Positions 43,051-45,120 of a stretch of 45,120 nucleotides of DNA are shown here, piece by piece. The notes beneath the pieces were generated by a model. It made no database searches. It worked only from the letters and a program-made list of their open reading frames with translations, and was not told where the DNA came from. Made by a program: the position numbers and the translations under genes. Position 1 is the first letter of the stretch; each line of letters starts with the position of its first letter. Origin of the DNA: an uncultured Eubacteriales bacterium (GTDB lineage: Bacteria > Bacillota > Clostridia > Christensenellales > Borkfalkiaceae); the NCBI GenBank assembly GCA_949747905.1, contig CATKEF010000083.1:1-45120 (forward strand), given 5' to 3'.

Positions 43051-43180
43051 AAAAAATAAGACCCCGACTTAAATTTCTTTAAGTCGAAAGTCTTGTTCCT
43101 TAAAATCATTAAGGGGTTGCGGCACGATTATTTTATCGGGGTCTGTTGCCGCAGACCTTTTAACTACTCCCTTTCAACGG
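43051..43180 (-). promoter_or_regulatory. yybP-ykoY (Mn2+) riboswitch with terminator
   Basis: The minus-strand leader starts GUUGAAAGGGAGUAG, with the GGGAGUAG signature, and the 3' side has AACAAGACUUUC, as in yybP-ykoY aptamers (GCAAGACC in the known Lactococcus example). P1 is GUUGAAAG (43178-43171) with CUUUCGAC (43090-43083). Inside are a GCGGCA/UGCCGC stem and a CCUUAA/UUAAGG hairpin. The 3' P1 arm also forms a terminator with 43076-43057 (GACUUAAA, GAAA loop, UUUAAGUC, then T7). P1 and terminator exclude each other: Mn2+ binding should prevent termination and turn the exchanger on. Confidence 0.8.
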
Positions 43181-43184
43181 TATG

Positions 43185-43213
43185 ATTCTAGCAATAACAG
43201 GTCATTCTGTCAA
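43185..43213 (-). promoter_or_regulatory. Strong promoter of the Mn riboswitch and exchanger
   Basis: Minus strand: -35 TTGACA (43213-43208), 17-nt spacer, extended -10 TGCTAGAAT (box 43190-43185). The predicted start is near 43178, exactly at the first P1 base of the riboswitch. It overlaps the end of the Nnr gene. Confidence 0.9.
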
Positions 43214-44635
43214 GCGTTTTACCGAAAAATGTAAATTTTTTATAATATCTTTTGCCGTCGCGCAGTACTCCGTCTTTTCCCTTGAAACCGTTTCCGCAGC
43301 CAATCCGAGAGAATAAGCAGAACAGACAGCCGCGTCGAAAAGCGAAAGTCCTCGCGCTGCCGTACCGCATATAAATCCCGAAAGCATATCTCCGCTGCCG
43401 CCTTTGGCGAGCGCGGAATTACCGCGCGTGTTTATAACGGTGCGCACTCCGTCCGTTATAACGCTTCCCGCGCCTTTCAGCAACACCTTAACGCCGTATT
43501 CCGTCGCAAACCCGCGTGCTAGCCCGACAGGGTCGGACAATATGTCGTCCACACTCTTTCCCGTCAGACGCGAAAACTCCCTGACGTGCGGCGTAATCAG
43601 GATATCGCAATTCTTTTCTTTCAAACAATTTACGCCGTATTCCGCAACGGAATTCAGAGCGTCCGCGTCCAGTATGAGCGAGCCTTTGTACATTTTTATT
43701 ATATGCCCGATTAACGAGTACAGTTCCTCGCTTGCGCCGCATCCCATTCCCACGGCTATTGCCGACGACGACAAGTCGGGTTCTTTACAGAAAATAATCT
43801 GCGGTAACGCGGAAACAAGCGCGGATACCGCTTTGTCCGACGTAACCAGTCTGACATAACCGCAACCCGATTTCAAAGCGGCTTCCGCGGACAGCGCGGC
43901 GGCGCCCATATACATATCCGAGCCCGCAACCAGAGCCGCGGAGCCGAAAGTTCCCTTATGCGAATTCCTTTTTCGGCGGGGATAAAATTTTTTTACGTCC
44001 TCAAACTCATAAACATGTTGTCTGATTTCTTCGGGTACAATTATACCTATATCCTTAACGACCGTTTTACCGCAATAATCAAAGCCGTCGTTCAAAAAAT
44101 ATCCGAGTTTGTATTCCGCAACGGCGACAGTCAAATCGGCTTTCACCGCCGCGCCGCTCACTCTGCCGTTATCGCCGTTCAGTCCGCTCGGAATATCCGC
44201 CGACACGACATAAGCTCCGCTCGAATTAATTGTGTTTATAACTTCCGCATATTCGCCGTTTATTTCACGCGAAAGCCCCGTCCCGAATATACAGTCTACA
44301 ACAACAGACCCGCATATATGCTGCAAATACCTGCCTTTATACGCTTTTTTCTCTCGCTCGCAGTCAACGGAAAATCTGCCTTCGAAAGCAAATATACCGA
44401 CCTCGTAACCGCTCAAACGCAGCAACTCGGCGCACACATATCCGTCCCCTCCGTTATTGCCCGTTCCGCACACAACTACAATATCGCGAACACTCAAGCT
44501 GTCGGCAACCGCGGCAACTTCCTCAGCCAAAGCGACACCCGCACGGCGCATAAGTTCTTGCGAGGAAACACCCATGCTGTTTATCGTATATTCATCGGCG
44601 GCGCGAATCTGCGCGTTTGTAAGGACTTTTTTCAT
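43202..44635 (-). CDS. nnr: Bifunctional NAD(P)HX epimerase/dehydratase
   Basis: A 477-residue fusion that repairs hydrated NADH and NADPH. The N-terminal epimerase (YjeF_N, about 1-205) has CGTGNNGGDGYVCAELL and the SADIPSGLNGD segment; the C-terminal ATP/ADP-dependent dehydratase (about 215-477) has VAGSDMYMGAAALSA, DADALNS, TPHVREFSRLTG and GNSALAKGGSGDMLSGF. It follows birA with an ATGA overlap. Confidence 0.95.
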   Translation of the reverse strand: MKKVLTNAQIRAADEYTINSMGVSSQELMRRAGVALAEEVAAVADSLSVRDIVVVCGTGNNGGDGYVCAELLRLSGYEVGIFAFEGRFSVDCEREKKAYKGRYLQHICGSVVVDCIFGTGLSREINGEYAEVINTINSSGAYVVSADIPSGLNGDNGRVSGAAVKADLTVAVAEYKLGYFLNDGFDYCGKTVVKDIGIIVPEEIRQHVYEFEDVKKFYPRRKRNSHKGTFGSAALVAGSDMYMGAAALSAEAALKSGCGYVRLVTSDKAVSALVSALPQIIFCKEPDLSSSAIAVGMGCGASEELYSLIGHIIKMYKGSLILDADALNSVAEYGVNCLKEKNCDILITPHVREFSRLTGKSVDDILSDPVGLARGFATEYGVKVLLKGAGSVITDGVRTVINTRGNSALAKGGSGDMLSGFICGTAARGLSLFDAAVCSAYSLGLAAETVSREKTEYCATAKDIIKNLHFSVKRLTE

Positions 44636-45120
44636 AACCGAAACCTCAACGAAACCTCCGCCGAACTGATTTTTTCGATTTTTCCGTCCGACGACACGAC
44701 AAGCGAACCGTCTTGCTCCACGTCGAGCGCGGTCGCTTGCCTTTCGCCGAAAGCCGTTTTAAGTATTATCTGTTTGCCGAACCAATCAATATAACGTTTG
44801 TAATCGTCGATTGTATAATTTTTGACAAGTTCGCGGCAGAAGGTCTCCCTGACTTTTTCATACGGCAGCAATCCGTTGTTAATTTCCCTCATCGATACTG
44901 CGACGTCGGACAGCTCGCAGGGCAGAATATTGTTGACGTTTATTCCCGTACCCAAAATAGAACGCTTGATTTTTCCTCCAGAAAAAGTGTTCTCGATAAG
45001 CGTTCCGCTTATTTTTCTTCCGCCCACCAACACGTCGTTAGCCCATCTCACGACAGGTTTTATTCCGAATTCTTCAAGTGTTTTACAGACGGCGACGCAA
45101 CCGCTTACCATAATTACAAA
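44632..45120 (-). CDS. birA: Biotin-[acetyl-CoA-carboxylase] ligase, partial (5' end beyond the window)
   Basis: The C-terminal 160 or so residues of a biotin protein ligase; the gene continues past the right edge. Seen are RWANDVLVGGRKISGTLIE (biotin/ATP site), ILGTGINVN, then the C-terminal SH3-like domain. Whether it has a DNA-binding N-terminal domain, as the repressor type does, cannot be seen. It attaches biotin to carboxylases. The stop overlaps nnr by 4 nt. Confidence 0.93.
   Translation of the reverse strand, partial: FVIMVSGCVAVCKTLEEFGIKPVVRWANDVLVGGRKISGTLIENTFSGGKIKRSILGTGINVNNILPCELSDVAVSMREINNGLLPYEKVRETFCRELVKNYTIDDYKRYIDWFGKQIILKTAFGERQATALDVEQDGSLVVSSDGKIEKISSAEVSLRFRL

Overview
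This is a chromosomal window from a low-to-moderate GC Gram-positive bacterium, most likely an uncultured gut-type member of the Clostridia. The evidence is gene order and gene type: ispG - polC-like - rimP - nusA - rnpM - ylxQ - infB - rbfA - nrnA - truB - ribF; pepP - efp; der - plsY; NrdR; a one-chain PurL with fused glutaminase; a [Fe-S]-type PurF; a TM1266-family regulator. Promoters are sigma-A-like with 17-18 nt spacers, often with an extended -10 (TGn). I saw no tRNA, rRNA, CRISPR, insertion sequence or phage. Forty-two of the 46 genes called lie on the minus strand. The genus cannot be fixed from this sequence alone.

Layout. 1-1.35 kb: an A/T-rich plus-strand lipoprotein gene ending in a two-way terminator. 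1.4-5 kb: pepP - efp - dtd - MBL hydrolase - DUF5662 operon. 5-14.3 kb: the nusA/infB translation operon, ending in ribF (with a long acidic tail) and a DNase IV-like gene, and starting with a structured leader. 14.4-17.5 kb: nrdR, ispG and, at the usual polC position, a protein with only the OB and exonuclease parts of PolC. 17.5-30 kb: a purine operon purE-purC-purF paralogue-purF-purM-purN-purH-purD-purL, covering most of the route from PRPP to IMP (purB and purK are not here). 30-31 kb: a divergent DUF1294 gene and mscL. 31.1-33.9 kb: a TM1266-type regulator plus ABC importer operon behind a structured 5' leader that may switch access to the ribosome binding site. 34-37.1 kb: a small lipoprotein, an aconitase-family hydratase and a PH-like membrane protein. 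37.2-41.4 kb: plsY, der, a small membrane protein, an RluD-type pseudouridine synthase and lspA. 41.5-45.1 kb: a lone MazF, a CaCA-family cation exchanger behind a yybP-ykoY (Mn2+) riboswitch, a fused NAD(P)HX repair enzyme, and the end of birA.

Points of most interest: the TM1266 operon leader, the Mn riboswitch on a Ca/Na-type exchanger, the polymerase-less PolC, a PurF paralogue lacking its glutaminase cysteine, and four genes (lspA, a lipoprotein, a PH-like protein, a DUF1294 protein) whose -10 box lies 6-7 nt from the ATG and which lack a Shine-Dalgarno, as expected for leaderless mRNAs.
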